This document shows, piece by piece, positions 1-8,946 of a DNA stretch of 64,000 nt. Both the position numbers and the translations under genes were made by a program. Positions within the stretch are counted from its first letter, which is position 1; each line of letters starts with the position of its first letter. The DNA is from Desulfosarcina ovata subsp. ovata (lineage in GTDB: Bacteria; Desulfobacterota; Desulfobacteria; Desulfobacterales; Desulfosarcinaceae). Under the pieces are notes generated by a model. That model had not been told where the DNA came from. It did no database searches and saw nothing but the letters and a program-made list of their open reading frames with translations. Where the stretch lies: contig NZ_AP021879.1 in the NCBI RefSeq assembly GCF_009689005.1, positions 7,441,501 through 7,505,500 on the forward strand, read 5' to 3'.

Positions 1-368
1 CGGGTGGCAAACACCTCACCATCGTCCCGGCCGGCCAGGCCATCGAGTTTGGGGGTCAGCCGGAAGGTCGGCGTGTCTATGCCCAGGGCGTCGGCCTCTT
101 TTTGGACCCGGGCCACGAACCGTTCCAGCTGATCACGGTCGTAGGCTTTTTCGATGGAGAGCATGGGCGCGGGATGCCGTACCTGCTGGCGGCCGCTGAA
201 CTGTTCCGGTTCCACGGCCTGCAGGAACGGGTGGTCCGGCACGCGCTGGCGCAGCTGTTCCACCAGATTGTCGTATTCGGCATCCTCGACGATCGGTGCG
301 CCCTGGCGGTAAGCCCGGTTGTAGGCTTTGAGCAGGTCGACCAGTTCTTCTACGGGGGTTGGATTCAT
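1..368 (-). CDS. ligA: NAD-dependent DNA ligase, N-terminal part (runs off the window)
   Basis: NAD+-dependent DNA ligase, which seals nicks in replication and repair. The 122 visible residues match the Ia domain and the start of the adenylation domain. They show the N-terminal helical segment with an EDAEYDNL stretch near residue 28, PMLSIEKAYD near residue 70, and a KLDG motif near residue 108 whose lysine is the expected AMP acceptor. The rest of the gene lies before base 1. The start is the ATG at 366-368; no strong ribosome site is visible before it. It lies 46 bp downstream of the nucleoside phosphorylase gene on the same strand. The family assignment is secure from these motifs even though the gene is partial. 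Confidence 0.88.
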   Translation of the reverse strand, partial: MNPTPVEELVDLLKAYNRAYRQGAPIVEDAEYDNLVEQLRQRVPDHPFLQAVEPEQFSGRQQVRHPAPMLSIEKAYDRDQLERFVARVQKEADALGIDTPTFRLTPKLDGLAGRDDGEVFAT

Positions 369-414
369 GGCAATGGGGGTGTTTTGCGTGGGATCATCGT
401 CCCATGAGGGATTT

Positions 415-1170
415 TTAATCAGGGCCTTCCTGTACACCGAAGCAACCGGCCAGGGTCAGAGCCGCCTGGCAGGCCTGTTGCCGGGCGGATTTAAACGCGG
501 GTGTGCGAAATCCCGGGCGCCACCGGTAATCGGAAACCTCGTCGGACACCACCAGGATCCCGGCGGCTTCCATCTCCCGGAACCCGGCCACGGTGAAGAC
601 GGCGGAGAGTTCCATTTCGACGGCCAGGGCGCCGTTGGCCTGGTAATGCCTGACCTTTTCGACGGTTTCCCGGAAGATGGCATCGGTGGTCCAGATCGTT
701 CCGTTATGGAAATGGGCGCCATGATGTTCAAGGGCCAGCTGGACCTGATGGGTCAGCTGCCGGGCCGGCAGGGCCACCCGGCAGGTGGGATCGCAGTAGT
801 GGCCGGAGGTGCCTTCATCCACCATGGCGCTGGCCGGGACGATGATATCGCCAGCCTTGACGTTGATGGATACACCGCCGCACCAGCCGATGAAAAGAAT
901 CTGCCGAACGTCCCATGCGCCCAGGCTTTCGACGATCATGGCGGCGTACGGGGCGCCCACCACCGGGCCGACGATGCTGAAGCGCCGGTGCTGGTCAGCG
1001 TAGATCCGAAGCCGGCTCATGTAGAGCTTGCGTTCCTTCACCAGTGGAACGTGGGTCTGGCGGGCCATCATTTGCAGGTCGCTGTCGGTGGCGGCAATAA
1101 TGGCAATGCTTCCCGTCCGGGGCGGTTTCTTGCCCTTGACGGGGTTGACAATGGCGCGGCGCTCAGGCAT
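415..1170 (-). CDS. Nucleoside phosphorylase (PNP/UDP family)
   Basis: A 251-residue member of the purine/uridine phosphorylase superfamily, cytoplasmic, expected to split a nucleoside with phosphate in salvage. Visible signatures are the glycine-rich GWCGGVSINVKAGDIIVP segment near residue 95 and VEMELSAVFTVA near residue 185, which contains the glutamate that binds the ribose hydroxyls in this fold. A conserved SDE stretch near residue 210 is also family-like. The first 20 residues are basic and not conserved in the fold, so the true start could be slightly downstream. The substrate (uridine, purine nucleoside or a futalosine-like compound) cannot be decided from sequence. It sits between the 84-residue unknown gene and ligA. 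Confidence 0.8.
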   Translation of the reverse strand: MPERRAIVNPVKGKKPPRTGSIAIIAATDSDLQMMARQTHVPLVKERKLYMSRLRIYADQHRRFSIVGPVVGAPYAAMIVESLGAWDVRQILFIGWCGGVSINVKAGDIIVPASAMVDEGTSGHYCDPTCRVALPARQLTHQVQLALEHHGAHFHNGTIWTTDAIFRETVEKVRHYQANGALAVEMELSAVFTVAGFREMEAAGILVVSDEVSDYRWRPGFRTPAFKSARQQACQAALTLAGCFGVQEGPD

Positions 1171-1191
1171 CCGGGGCTCCTTGATTTCCGC

Positions 1192-1446
1192 TCAGGCCGG
1201 TCGCTGCAGATCGGTCAACTCGTCCTTGATCTCATCCATCATATCATAGAGCCAGAGAATATCTTCGATGGTCAACCGCCCGGCCTTGGTCGGTGCCCGG
1301 TCGCTGCCGTCCTGTTTCTTGAGAATGCGCGGACCGATCTGGACCTTGGCCTCGCCCTGATCATACTGGTTGATGGTGACGACCAGCCCGGTTTCCGGGC
1401 ACTTCCATTTTTTGAGGACTTTGTCTTTGTTGGGATCAAAAGCCAT
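1192..1446 (-). CDS. Conserved small protein of unknown function
   Basis: An 84-residue soluble, charged protein that I do not recognise. It has no signal peptide, membrane segment or cysteine pair; a single CPETG stretch lies near residue 16, followed by a beta-rich half (VVTINQYDQGEAKVQIG) and an acidic C-terminal helix (ILWLYDMMDEIKDELTDL). An AAAAAGAGGAGA ribosome site precedes the ATG at 1444-1446, which supports translation. It lies 21 bp upstream of the nucleoside phosphorylase and downstream of glyS on the same strand, so it may be part of a glyQ-glyS-linked transcript. Likely real because of codon usage and the ribosome site. Confidence 0.7.
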   Translation of the reverse strand: MAFDPNKDKVLKKWKCPETGLVVTINQYDQGEAKVQIGPRILKKQDGSDRAPTKAGRLTIEDILWLYDMMDEIKDELTDLQRPA

Positions 1447-1478
1447 ATCGATCTCCTCTTTTTTTAAACCGATAGTTT

Positions 1479-1516
1479 GTCTTCATTTGACATTTTGAAT
1501 TTGGTCTTTGGCATTG
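1479..1516. repeat. Dispersed AATGCCAAA/ATGTCAAATGA repeat, copy 1
   Basis: Short intergenic sequence that reads, on the minus strand, AATGCCAAAGACCAAAT followed by ATGTCAAATGAAG. The same order of blocks recurs at 4786-4825 in the opposite orientation, so this is a dispersed repeat rather than a gene. It lies between glyS and the 84-residue gene. Confidence 0.5.
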
Positions 1517-1519
1517 CCA

Positions 1520-3595
1520 TCAGGTGGATATCTGTGAAAAATCGGCAATCTGACCGAAAATGGCCGAGATGGTCGCCAGCAGGGCCAGCCGGTTACTGCG
1601 CACGGCCGGATCCTCGGCCATCACCATGACGTCGGTGAAAAAAGCGTCGACCGGGTCGCGCAGGGTGGCGATGGTTGCCAGCGCGCCGTCCAGGTCCTCC
1701 TGGGCCAGCCGCTGATCCACATCGCGGGTCACCGACTGGCAGGCCGCGTGCAGGGCGCTTTCGGCCGGCTGGCCGAACAGTGCCGGATCCACCGTGGCGT
1801 CCGCTTGCAACGACGCTTTTTTAAGGATGTTCTCCACCCGTTTGAAAGCGGCGGCCAGCGGCTCGAAATCCGGCTTGCCCTTGAGTTTTTCCAGGGCGGC
1901 GACGCGTCGTTCCACATCCGGGACGCGCTCCGCCGACGCGCCCATGACCGCGGCAATGACATCCTTGGACAGTCCCTCGTCGGCCAGCAGCCGGGCGAAC
2001 CGGTTGCCGAGGAAGGTGAGGACCGCATCCACGGTTTCAGCGGCCGGGCGGCTGCTCTTGTCGGCGAACAGGGCCACGCCCGTTTCCACCAGCCGGGTCA
2101 GTGAAATGCCGATGTTGCGGCTGCGCATGATCTGCAGGATGCCGATGCCCTGGCGCCTCAGGGCGTAGGGGTCGGCGGCACCGGTGGGGACCAGGCCCAC
2201 GGAAAAGCAGCCGCAGATGGAGTCGATCTTTTCGGCAATGGAGAGCAGGGCACCGGTTTCGGTTTCGGGAAGCTGCCCGCCGCTGTGGGTGGGGCGGTAG
2301 TGCTCCTCGATGGCCGCGGCCACGTCCGGTGGTTCGCCGGCGGCGAGGGCGTAGGTGCGTCCCATGATTCCCTGGAGCTTGGCAAATTCTCCCACCACCT
2401 GGCTGACCAGGTCGGCCTTGCACAGGTGAGCCGCGCGGGTGACGTTCTCCTTTTGCGCGGGATTGATCGCATCGGCCAGCCAGGCGGCCAGGCGTTTCAC
2501 CCGGGTCATCTTGTCATACATGCTGCCCAGTTTGGCCTGGAAAAGGACCCGTTTGAGTTTCTCGACCCAGGTCTCCATGGGGACTTTGATATCGGCATTG
2601 TAAAAATAGCGGGCATCCGAGAGCCTGGCCCGCAGCACGCGCTCGTGACCGGTGGCCACCAGGTCCATGTCCCGGGTGCGGGTGTTGTTGATGGCGATGA
2701 AACCGGGCATCAGCCGGCCGGTGGCGTCGACCACGGCAAAGTATTTCTGATGCTCGCGCATAGCCGTAATCAGGATTTCCTTGGGGACTTCAAGGAAGAT
2801 GTCATCGAATTGTCCGGCCGTGGCCACCGGAATTTCCACCAGGTTGGTGACGATATCCAGCAGTTCTTCATCGGGCAGGACTTCGCCACCGATGCCGCGG
2901 GCGGCCTCGGCCACAGCCGTGGCCGTCATTTCACGGCGCTTGGCAATATCCACGAGAACATTGACACCCGCCAGGGTCGTTTCGTACGTCTCGGGAGAAT
3001 CAATGGCCACCTTGCCCGGATTCATGAACATATGACCCAGGGCGTGGCGGCCGCTTTTGATCCGGTCGCCCAGGCTGAAAGCAACCACTTTGCCGCCCAA
3101 AAGGGCCACGATACTCTGGATCGGCCGGGCAAACTGGATCGAGAGATCGGCCCAGCGCATGCTTTTGGGAAAGGGCGTCGCCAGGATCACTTCGGGCAGG
3201 ATGGTTTTGAGCAGCCTGCGGGTGGCCTGACCCCGGTGGGTTTTGCGGGCGCTCAGGTAGCGGCCTTTTCCGGTCTCCACCACGGTCAGGCGGCCCACGG
3301 CAACGCCGGCTTTTTCGGCAAACTTGACCGCCGCCATGGTGGGCTTGCCGGCGTCGTCGAAGGCGATTTTTTCCGGTGGCCCCATGAGGTCTTCGGTAAC
3401 GGTTTCCTGCTTGTCCGCGACCCCGTCCACCATCACCGTCAGCCGCCGGGGGGTGCCGCAGGTGCGTGCCTCTCCGTGGCCGATGCGGGCCGCATCCAGC
3501 CGTTTCAGCAGATTCTGGGCCATGGCGTCCAGGGCCGGCCGGATGTAGCCGGCCGGGATCTCTTCGGCACCGATTTCAAGTAGTAGGGTATCCAT
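1520..3595 (-). CDS. glyS: Glycine-tRNA ligase beta subunit
   Basis: Beta subunit of the alpha2beta2 bacterial glycyl-tRNA synthetase, needed for tRNA recognition and charging. The 691-residue product is close to the usual 690. It opens with MDTLLLEIGAEEIP, has the family segment TVTEDLMGPP near residue 65, HREHQKYF-like and HD-type segments in the middle, and an anticodon-binding domain at the C-terminus. A longer reading frame to 3658 exists, but the ATG at 3595 has GAGGAGAAC directly before it and matches the family N-terminus, so I start there. It lies 101 bp downstream of glyQ on the same strand, as in most genomes with the split enzyme. Confidence 0.95.
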   Translation of the reverse strand: MDTLLLEIGAEEIPAGYIRPALDAMAQNLLKRLDAARIGHGEARTCGTPRRLTVMVDGVADKQETVTEDLMGPPEKIAFDDAGKPTMAAVKFAEKAGVAVGRLTVVETGKGRYLSARKTHRGQATRRLLKTILPEVILATPFPKSMRWADLSIQFARPIQSIVALLGGKVVAFSLGDRIKSGRHALGHMFMNPGKVAIDSPETYETTLAGVNVLVDIAKRREMTATAVAEAARGIGGEVLPDEELLDIVTNLVEIPVATAGQFDDIFLEVPKEILITAMREHQKYFAVVDATGRLMPGFIAINNTRTRDMDLVATGHERVLRARLSDARYFYNADIKVPMETWVEKLKRVLFQAKLGSMYDKMTRVKRLAAWLADAINPAQKENVTRAAHLCKADLVSQVVGEFAKLQGIMGRTYALAAGEPPDVAAAIEEHYRPTHSGGQLPETETGALLSIAEKIDSICGCFSVGLVPTGAADPYALRRQGIGILQIMRSRNIGISLTRLVETGVALFADKSSRPAAETVDAVLTFLGNRFARLLADEGLSKDVIAAVMGASAERVPDVERRVAALEKLKGKPDFEPLAAAFKRVENILKKASLQADATVDPALFGQPAESALHAACQSVTRDVDQRLAQEDLDGALATIATLRDPVDAFFTDVMVMAEDPAVRSNRLALLATISAIFGQIADFSQIST

Positions 3596-3696
3596 GTTCT
3601 CCTCGGTATTGGCAAGCTTTGATCTCGAACGGTGGGCGGCACCGTCCGGAAGGTTCAATTCAAATCGGATTCCACACCCACCTTTTTGGCCGTGGG

Positions 3697-4572
3697 TCAG
3701 GCATTGGGAGCGAGCAGTGGGAAACCCATGGCTTCACGCTGTTTCACATAGCCCAAGCCACAGGCCCGTGCCAGGTTGCGGATGCGAGCGATATATCCGG
3801 TGCGCTCGGTGACGCTGATGGCGCCTCTGGCATCCAGCAGGTTGAAGGTGTGACTGCACTTGAGGGTGAATTCATAGGCCGGCAGCACCAGGCCTTCATC
3901 GATGATCCGCTTGGCCTCGGCTTCATAGCGGTCGAACAGATCCAGCAGCATATCGATATCGGCCAGTTCGAAGTTGTAAGTGGACTGCTCCACCTCCTGC
4001 TGATGGTGAACCTGGCCGTAGGTGATCGTATCGTTCCACTTCAGGTCGTAGACGTTGTCGATTCCCTGAAGGTACATGGCGATGCGCTCCAGACCGTAGG
4101 TCAATTCGACGGCGATGGGCGCAAGTTCCATGCTGCAGGCCTGCTGAAAATAGGTAAACTGGGTGCACTCCATGCCGTCCAGCCACACTTCCCAGCCCAG
4201 CCCCGAGGCGCCCAGGGTGGGGGATTCCCAGTCGTCCTCCACAAAACGGATGTCGTGTTCCAAAGGATCCACGCCCAGGGCTTTCATGCTCTGCAGGTAG
4301 AGCCTCTGAACGTTGGTGGGGGATGGCTTGAGGAGCACCTGGTACTGGTAATAGTGCTGCAGGCGGTTGGGGTTCTCCCCGTAGCGTCCGTCGGTGGGCC
4401 GACGGGACGGCTGAACGTAGGCCACCTTCCACGGCTCGGGCCCCAGGGCTTTCAAGGTGGTATGGTGGTGGAAAGTGCCGGCGCCCACTTCCAGATCATA
4501 GGGCTGAGCCACCACGCAGCCCTTGCGGGCCCAGAATCGGTCCAACGTGAGAATCACATCCTGAAAGTTCAT
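3697..4572 (-). CDS. glyQ: Glycine-tRNA ligase alpha subunit
   Basis: Catalytic alpha subunit of the tetrameric glycyl-tRNA synthetase, class II fold. The 291-residue protein has the typical start [19 protein letters not shown], the [10 protein letters not shown] segment, [17 protein letters not shown] near residue 60 (motif 2 region), and the [26 protein letters not shown]-type region near residue 115, here with FVEDDWES. The start ATG is preceded by GAGGAAACGCAG. It is the first gene of a glyQ-glyS pair; the promoter must lie in the 4573-4960 gap. Length and motif order are normal, with no sign of damage. Confidence 0.96.
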   Translation of the reverse strand: [291 protein letters not shown]

Positions 4573-4785
4573 CTGCGTTTCCTCAAATTTCTGTATCGAT
4601 CGTCAAACAGTTGATAACGTTTATAATCATTGTTTTGCTGAATGGGCCTGACGAAAGGCCCAATAACCGCCATACGTAGCATTTACCATGGGGTTTAACA
4701 AGGGCCACATGAAGGATTTCCAGGGCAATCGCAAGTAAAATCAAAAACCGTCCGTTCCTGAACAGACACCATTCCCGAAAGTGGA

Positions 4786-4893
4786 AAAATGCCAAATGCC
4801 AAAGCCCAAATGTCAAATGAAGGATGAAACCGATCTTAAAATAGATAGAATACCACCAGTTGTCATTTTTCATTGGATATTTGACATTCTTAA
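4786..4893. repeat. Dispersed repeat, copy 2, with inverted ends
   Basis: The 388-bp gap 4573-4960 between glyQ and the GHMP kinase holds no convincing gene. It contains GCCAAATGCCAAAGCCCAAA then TGTCAAATGAAGG on the plus strand, matching the repeat at 1479-1516 in inverse orientation. About 40 bp further on, TTCATTGGATATTTGACATT gives an imperfect inverted partner of the TGTCAAATGAA block, so the element can fold. The function is unknown. Confidence 0.5.
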
Positions 4894-4960
4894 CCCGTCG
4901 CTACCGGGTAAAAAGAGCGACAAAAAGTTAAATGCGGTTACCCTTTTTGTTTTCTTGGGG

Positions 4961-6049
4961 TCAGCATACCCCCCGGACGTCCACCCGACAGTCGAGCAGG
5001 CCGGCGGTGGGGCGCTCGGCCAGCAGGACGGCCCATTTGGGTTTAAGCGTTAAAATGGCCTCCTTTTCGCCAATGGCCCACAGGCAACCGCCCCCGCCGG
5101 CACCGGTAAAGCGGGCACCGCAGCCGGCAGCCATGGCGGCCTCGGCCAGGCGCTGACCCATGGACTCGAGCACCTGGGGGGTCATGGCCCTGCGGATGGC
5201 GGTTTCACGGTTCATGGCGGCAGCAGCGGCGGGCATGTCGAAACGGGCCAGGGCGTCGGCGAAATCGCGGGTCAGATGGACGATGGCCGTCCAGTTTTCC
5301 CGGCTTTGCCCCTGGATGAACTGTCTGACCCAGGTGCTGTTGACATCCTTGGACACATGGGTCACCCCCAGATAGGCCACCAGCAGGTGGCCGTCCAGGC
5401 GGGGCAGGACCGCCTCTGTCAACAGCGGGTGGCGGGCAAACGGCGGGCGGTCCGGTTCGGCCGGCCACTCCCAGCGGTTGACCCCGCCATAGGCAGCGGC
5501 CAACTGATCCTGAAGCCCGCAGGGCACCCCGGCCACGCCCTGTTCGATGGCGTGGGCCAACAGCACGGTCTGGGTCGCCGACAGCGCTGGCCGGCCGAGC
5601 TTCTCCAGAATCCGCGAAAAGGCGGTGATCAGGGCCACGGCGGCCACCGACGAGCCGCCCAGGCCGCTGCGCGGGGGCGAGGTGGAGTGGATCTGGATGT
5701 GGACACCGCGGGCGCCAAAACAGTCGGTCACGGCAAACATCAACCCCAGGGGGTGATCGTAGGGGGCCGCCATGGGGTCGAAGACGGCATCGGTAATGCC
5801 GGTTGACGATATCCGGATCCGATCGTCACCGGATGGGCTGAGCCGGACCGTGGTGCGCAGATCCAGGGCGATATTGACGGTGGCGGGAGCCAGGTGCCGC
5901 AGGGGGTAGTGAAAACTGCTGATGTCCAGGGTCCCGCCGAAATCGATGCGGCAGGGGGCCGATGTCTCGATGGCGCGCTCTTTCAGCAGTGCGCCGATAT
6001 TGCCCAGGGCCGGGCCGGCGTCATGCATGGGACCGTTTTTTTCTTGCAT
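4961..6049 (-). CDS. GHMP-family sugar kinase
   Basis: A 362-residue small-molecule kinase of the GHMP (galactokinase, homoserine, mevalonate, phosphomevalonate) superfamily. The phosphate-binding motif SPPRSGLGGSSV lies at residues 124-135 and the C-terminal glycine-rich motif GARFTGAGGGGCLWA near residue 310. The N-terminal APCRIDFGGTLDIS resembles sugar kinases that act on heptoses or fucose (HddA/FKP type). The start at 6049 has AAGGA nine bases upstream and overlaps the end of recO by 29 bp; a second in-frame ATG seven codons later is possible. The substrate is not decided by sequence, and no LPS genes are adjacent. Confidence 0.85.
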   Translation of the reverse strand: MQEKNGPMHDAGPALGNIGALLKERAIETSAPCRIDFGGTLDISSFHYPLRHLAPATVNIALDLRTTVRLSPSGDDRIRISSTGITDAVFDPMAAPYDHPLGLMFAVTDCFGARGVHIQIHSTSPPRSGLGGSSVAAVALITAFSRILEKLGRPALSATQTVLLAHAIEQGVAGVPCGLQDQLAAAYGGVNRWEWPAEPDRPPFARHPLLTEAVLPRLDGHLLVAYLGVTHVSKDVNSTWVRQFIQGQSRENWTAIVHLTRDFADALARFDMPAAAAAMNRETAIRRAMTPQVLESMGQRLAEAAMAAGCGARFTGAGGGGCLWAIGEKEAILTLKPKWAVLLAERPTAGLLDCRVDVRGVC

Positions 6050-6818
6050 GGATGGTGTTCCTTACCGCCCGGAGCACCTTGAGGCTCTTGGGGGTTTTTC
6101 CGATGTGATAGGGGACGAAGGCTTCCAGAAACGCCAGTCCCTCGGTAATCGCCAGTGGGGTGAAGCGCACGCGGGCGGCCCGTTCCAGGTCGCCGTTGTC
6201 GGTCCAGGCGAGTTGTTTCAGGGTCCCCTTGGAGATGCGCAGCTGATCACCGGCTATGCCGGCGCAACTGGGACAGGCGATGCCGCCTTTGGACGGGTCC
6301 GAGATCACCGAGCGGTGACGGATCTGGTCAAGGCGGGTCTTGCAGGCGTGGCAGTGCTCGAAATTGGGACGGAATCCGGCAATGGTCAGAAATCGCATCT
6401 GAAAAAGGATGCTGAGTACTTCCACGGGGATCTCTCCCCGGTTGAGCTCGGTGAGCACATGATGGGTCAGCCGGTAAAGATTTTCATGGGGCTCCCCTTC
6501 GGCCATCCACAGATAGATGATTTCCGACCAGTAACTGGCGTAAGCGGTCTTGATGATGTTTTCACGGATTTTGAAAAATGGGTTTTCCAGGGAGGCTTCC
6601 TGGAGAACCGGCATGCCCTTGCGTTTTCCCTGGGTCAGGACCACCTCGAGCTGGGAGAACGGTTCCAGCACACCGGGAAAGCGGCGTACGCTTTTTTTGG
6701 CTGATTTGGCGATGGCGCTGGTTTTTCCCTGGGCCAGGGTGAACAGGGTCACGATAAGATCGAAATCGCCGAATTCGATGCGGCGCAGCAGGATGGCGGG
6801 GGTGTTCGAACCGGCCAT
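6021..6818 (-). CDS. recO: DNA repair protein RecO
   Basis: RecO, the mediator that loads RecA onto SSB-coated single strands in the RecFOR pathway. The 265-residue protein begins with an OB-fold domain (LRRIEFGDFDLIVTLFTLAQGKTSAIAKSAKKS) typical of RecO, followed by an alpha-helical domain. A zinc-binding module near residues 155-185 (CHAC then CPSC) is the common bacterial RecO form. It sits 4 bp downstream of mgtE and overlaps the GHMP kinase gene, so the three are probably co-transcribed. Confidence 0.92.
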   Translation of the reverse strand: MAGSNTPAILLRRIEFGDFDLIVTLFTLAQGKTSAIAKSAKKSVRRFPGVLEPFSQLEVVLTQGKRKGMPVLQEASLENPFFKIRENIIKTAYASYWSEIIYLWMAEGEPHENLYRLTHHVLTELNRGEIPVEVLSILFQMRFLTIAGFRPNFEHCHACKTRLDQIRHRSVISDPSKGGIACPSCAGIAGDQLRISKGTLKQLAWTDNGDLERAARVRFTPLAITEGLAFLEAFVPYHIGKTPKSLKVLRAVRNTIHARKKRSHA

Positions 6819-6822
6819 GGTT

Positions 6823-8175
6823 TCAGATGCCCAGGAATCCGGTGGCGATGGTGAAGTAAAAATAGACGCTGATGATATCGACGGAGGTGGTCACAAAGGG
6901 ACCCGTGGCCACGGCCGGATCGATATTGATGCGGGCCAGCAGCATGGGCACGCACGATCCCACCAGGGCAGCCACGGACATGGAACAGACCACGGCCAGG
7001 CAGACGGCCAGGGCCAGCATGAACGTATTGTACTGGGCCTGGGCCACCGACCCGATCAAGGCGCCGTAGACAACCCCGAGGATGAGGCCCACGGTCAGCT
7101 CCTTGCCCACCACCGACCAAATGTCGCGGATGTTGAGCCGTCCGGTGGCCAGCCCGCGCACCACGATGGTGGAGGACTGGGTGCCGATATTGCCGCCCAT
7201 GCCCATGATTACCGGGATGAAGGCGGCCAGATAGGTGACCCGGCTGAGGCTGTCCTCGAAATGGCCGATCACGTAAAAGGCGAAGATACCGCCCAGGCAG
7301 CTGGCAAAAAGCCATGGCAGGCGGATGCGCGTGCTTTTGAAAATGCTTTTGGTTTCGACGAACTCTTCGCCCACGCCGGCCATTTTAAGGATATCCTCGG
7401 TGGCCTCCTCACGGAAAATATCGATGACGTCGTCCACGGTGACAATACCCACCAGCCGGTTGCTGTCGTCCACCACCGGTACGGCCAGGATATCGTAACG
7501 GGCCACCAGCTTGGCCACCTCCTCCTGGTCCATGTGGGTTTGCACGGAGAGCACATCGGTGGTCATGAACGCCTTGAGCGGGGTTTGCGGCTTGACCACC
7601 ACCAACTGCCGCAGAGAGCAGACCCCCACCAGTTTGCCGTAGCCGTCCACCGCGTAGAGATAGAAGGGCATCTCCACATCGGCAAACTCCTTCTGGATGC
7701 GTTCGATGGCCTCGGTGGCGGTTATCTCTTCGCTCAGGGCGATGAAATCGGGGTTCATGATGCCGCCGGCGCTGTCGTCGGCAAAGTGCATGAGATCCTC
7801 GACTTCGTCGGAGCCCTCCTTTTTCATGCGCTTGAGCAGGCTGCTGACGGTCTCCTCGGGGAGCTGATGAAGCAGGTCGGCCACATCGTCGTTGGGCATC
7901 TCTTCGAGAATCGCCACCACCTGGTCCGGATCCATGCCGTCGATGAGTTGGACAAAAAGATCTTCATCCAGTTCGCTGAACAGGATGCCTTGTTGGTCCA
8001 CATCCTCGATCATGTCGAACAGCAGGCGCTGGTCCTGAAGCGACAGGTCCCTGAAAAGGATCGAAAGATCGGCCCCGTGGGTCTTGTTGACGATTTTGTG
8101 CAGGCGGCTGCTGGCGCCCCGACGCAAAAGGCGCTTGACACTGACGGTCAGAATTTTCTGTCTGTCCTGTTGCAT
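6823..8175 (-). CDS. mgtE: Magnesium transporter MgtE
   Basis: MgtE Mg2+ channel of the inner membrane, 450 residues, the usual length. The N-terminal acidic MgtE domain (repeated LLHQLPEETVSSLLKRM-like helices) spans about residues 40-135, a CBS pair follows at about 140-260 (LVGVCSLRQLVV and LVGIVTVDDVIDI), and about five membrane helices make up the C-terminal 180 residues. The pore signature IPVIMGMGGNIGTQSS is clear near residue 325. Its ATG overlaps the TAA of the RodZ-like gene (TAATG), so translation is probably coupled. Confidence 0.95.
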   Translation of the reverse strand: MQQDRQKILTVSVKRLLRRGASSRLHKIVNKTHGADLSILFRDLSLQDQRLLFDMIEDVDQQGILFSELDEDLFVQLIDGMDPDQVVAILEEMPNDDVADLLHQLPEETVSSLLKRMKKEGSDEVEDLMHFADDSAGGIMNPDFIALSEEITATEAIERIQKEFADVEMPFYLYAVDGYGKLVGVCSLRQLVVVKPQTPLKAFMTTDVLSVQTHMDQEEVAKLVARYDILAVPVVDDSNRLVGIVTVDDVIDIFREEATEDILKMAGVGEEFVETKSIFKSTRIRLPWLFASCLGGIFAFYVIGHFEDSLSRVTYLAAFIPVIMGMGGNIGTQSSTIVVRGLATGRLNIRDIWSVVGKELTVGLILGVVYGALIGSVAQAQYNTFMLALAVCLAVVCSMSVAALVGSCVPMLLARINIDPAVATGPFVTTSVDIISVYFYFTIATGFLGI

Positions 8176-8897
8176 TATGGAATCTTCAGGCTCACGACCT
8201 GGCCGCTGCTACCGTAAATTTTGACGGGCCGCTCGTTGAGAAAGATCTGCAGGCCGGTGGCGTTGCCGATCATCAGGTTGAAGTTGCGGGTGCCTTCCAG
8301 CTCCAGTCGCTCTTCGGGTTTCAGATCGTACGAACGGGTGTTCTGGCCGTCCACAATGACCTTCAGCCAGGTCTGTTCGACGGCAACCACCTTAAGCCGC
8401 AATTTTTCACTGACCATCACCGGCATCAGCGGATCCGCGTCGGTTTGTGCGGCTGGGGTTGCCGGGGGGGGCAACCGGTCCTCCTGGGGCAGCGCCGGGT
8501 CGGGCGGGGGCTCAGGATCCAGAAAAAGATCAGTGTAGCGCACGATCAGCAGAATGCTGGTGATGATCCCGATGGTCAGCAACGTGCGGCGCAGGATCGA
8601 CAACTTGGCCTGCCGTTTCAAACGCTGCTGCCTTGTCATGGCCTGGCGCTCAAGGTCGGTCAGGTACAGGTTCAGGGCCACATCGGCATTGGCCCCCACC
8701 GCCTTGGCATAGGATCGGATAAAGCTTTTTACATAGGGTCGCGGCGGCAGTTGGGCATGGTCGTCCGCCTCCATGGCATTGAGGCAGTGGGTGGCAATCT
8801 TGGTTTGTTTGGATACCGCTTCCACCGACAAGGCCGCTTTCAGTCGGAACGCCTGGAGATAATGCCCGTAAGTATCGCGACTTGAATCCGATTCCAT
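8175..8897 (-). CDS. rodZ: RodZ-like helix-turn-helix membrane protein
   Basis: A 240-residue protein with the RodZ layout. A cytoplasmic helix-turn-helix domain (about residues 10-80, LQAFRLKAALSVEAVSKQT) is followed by a basic linker, one membrane helix at about 107-122 (TLLTIGIITSILLIV), a proline-rich spacer, and a periplasmic beta domain of the DUF4115 type (LKVVAVEQTWLKVIVDGQ to the end). RodZ couples MreB to the cell-wall machinery in rods. The gene directly precedes and overlaps mgtE by three bases. The assignment rests on domain order; the orthologue identity is likely but not proved. Confidence 0.78.
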   Translation of the reverse strand: MESDSSRDTYGHYLQAFRLKAALSVEAVSKQTKIATHCLNAMEADDHAQLPPRPYVKSFIRSYAKAVGANADVALNLYLTDLERQAMTRQQRLKRQAKLSILRRTLLTIGIITSILLIVRYTDLFLDPEPPPDPALPQEDRLPPPATPAAQTDADPLMPVMVSEKLRLKVVAVEQTWLKVIVDGQNTRSYDLKPEERLELEGTRNFNLMIGNATGLQIFLNERPVKIYGSSGQVVSLKIP

Positions 8898-8946
8898 AGA
8901 CCCGGACCACCATATTCGATGATCGAAAACCGATTCGGATTTCCGA

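Noticed and set aside
2285..3583. 432-codon plus-strand frame opposite glyS, and similar long frames opposite recO/mgtE, surA and the receptor genes
   Set aside because: All are shadows of conserved genes on the other strand in a GC-rich genome; no ribosome site or family motif.
4583..4873. 96-codon hydrophobic minus-strand frame between glyQ and the GHMP kinase
   Set aside because: It runs through a dispersed repeat and has no ribosome site or recognised family.
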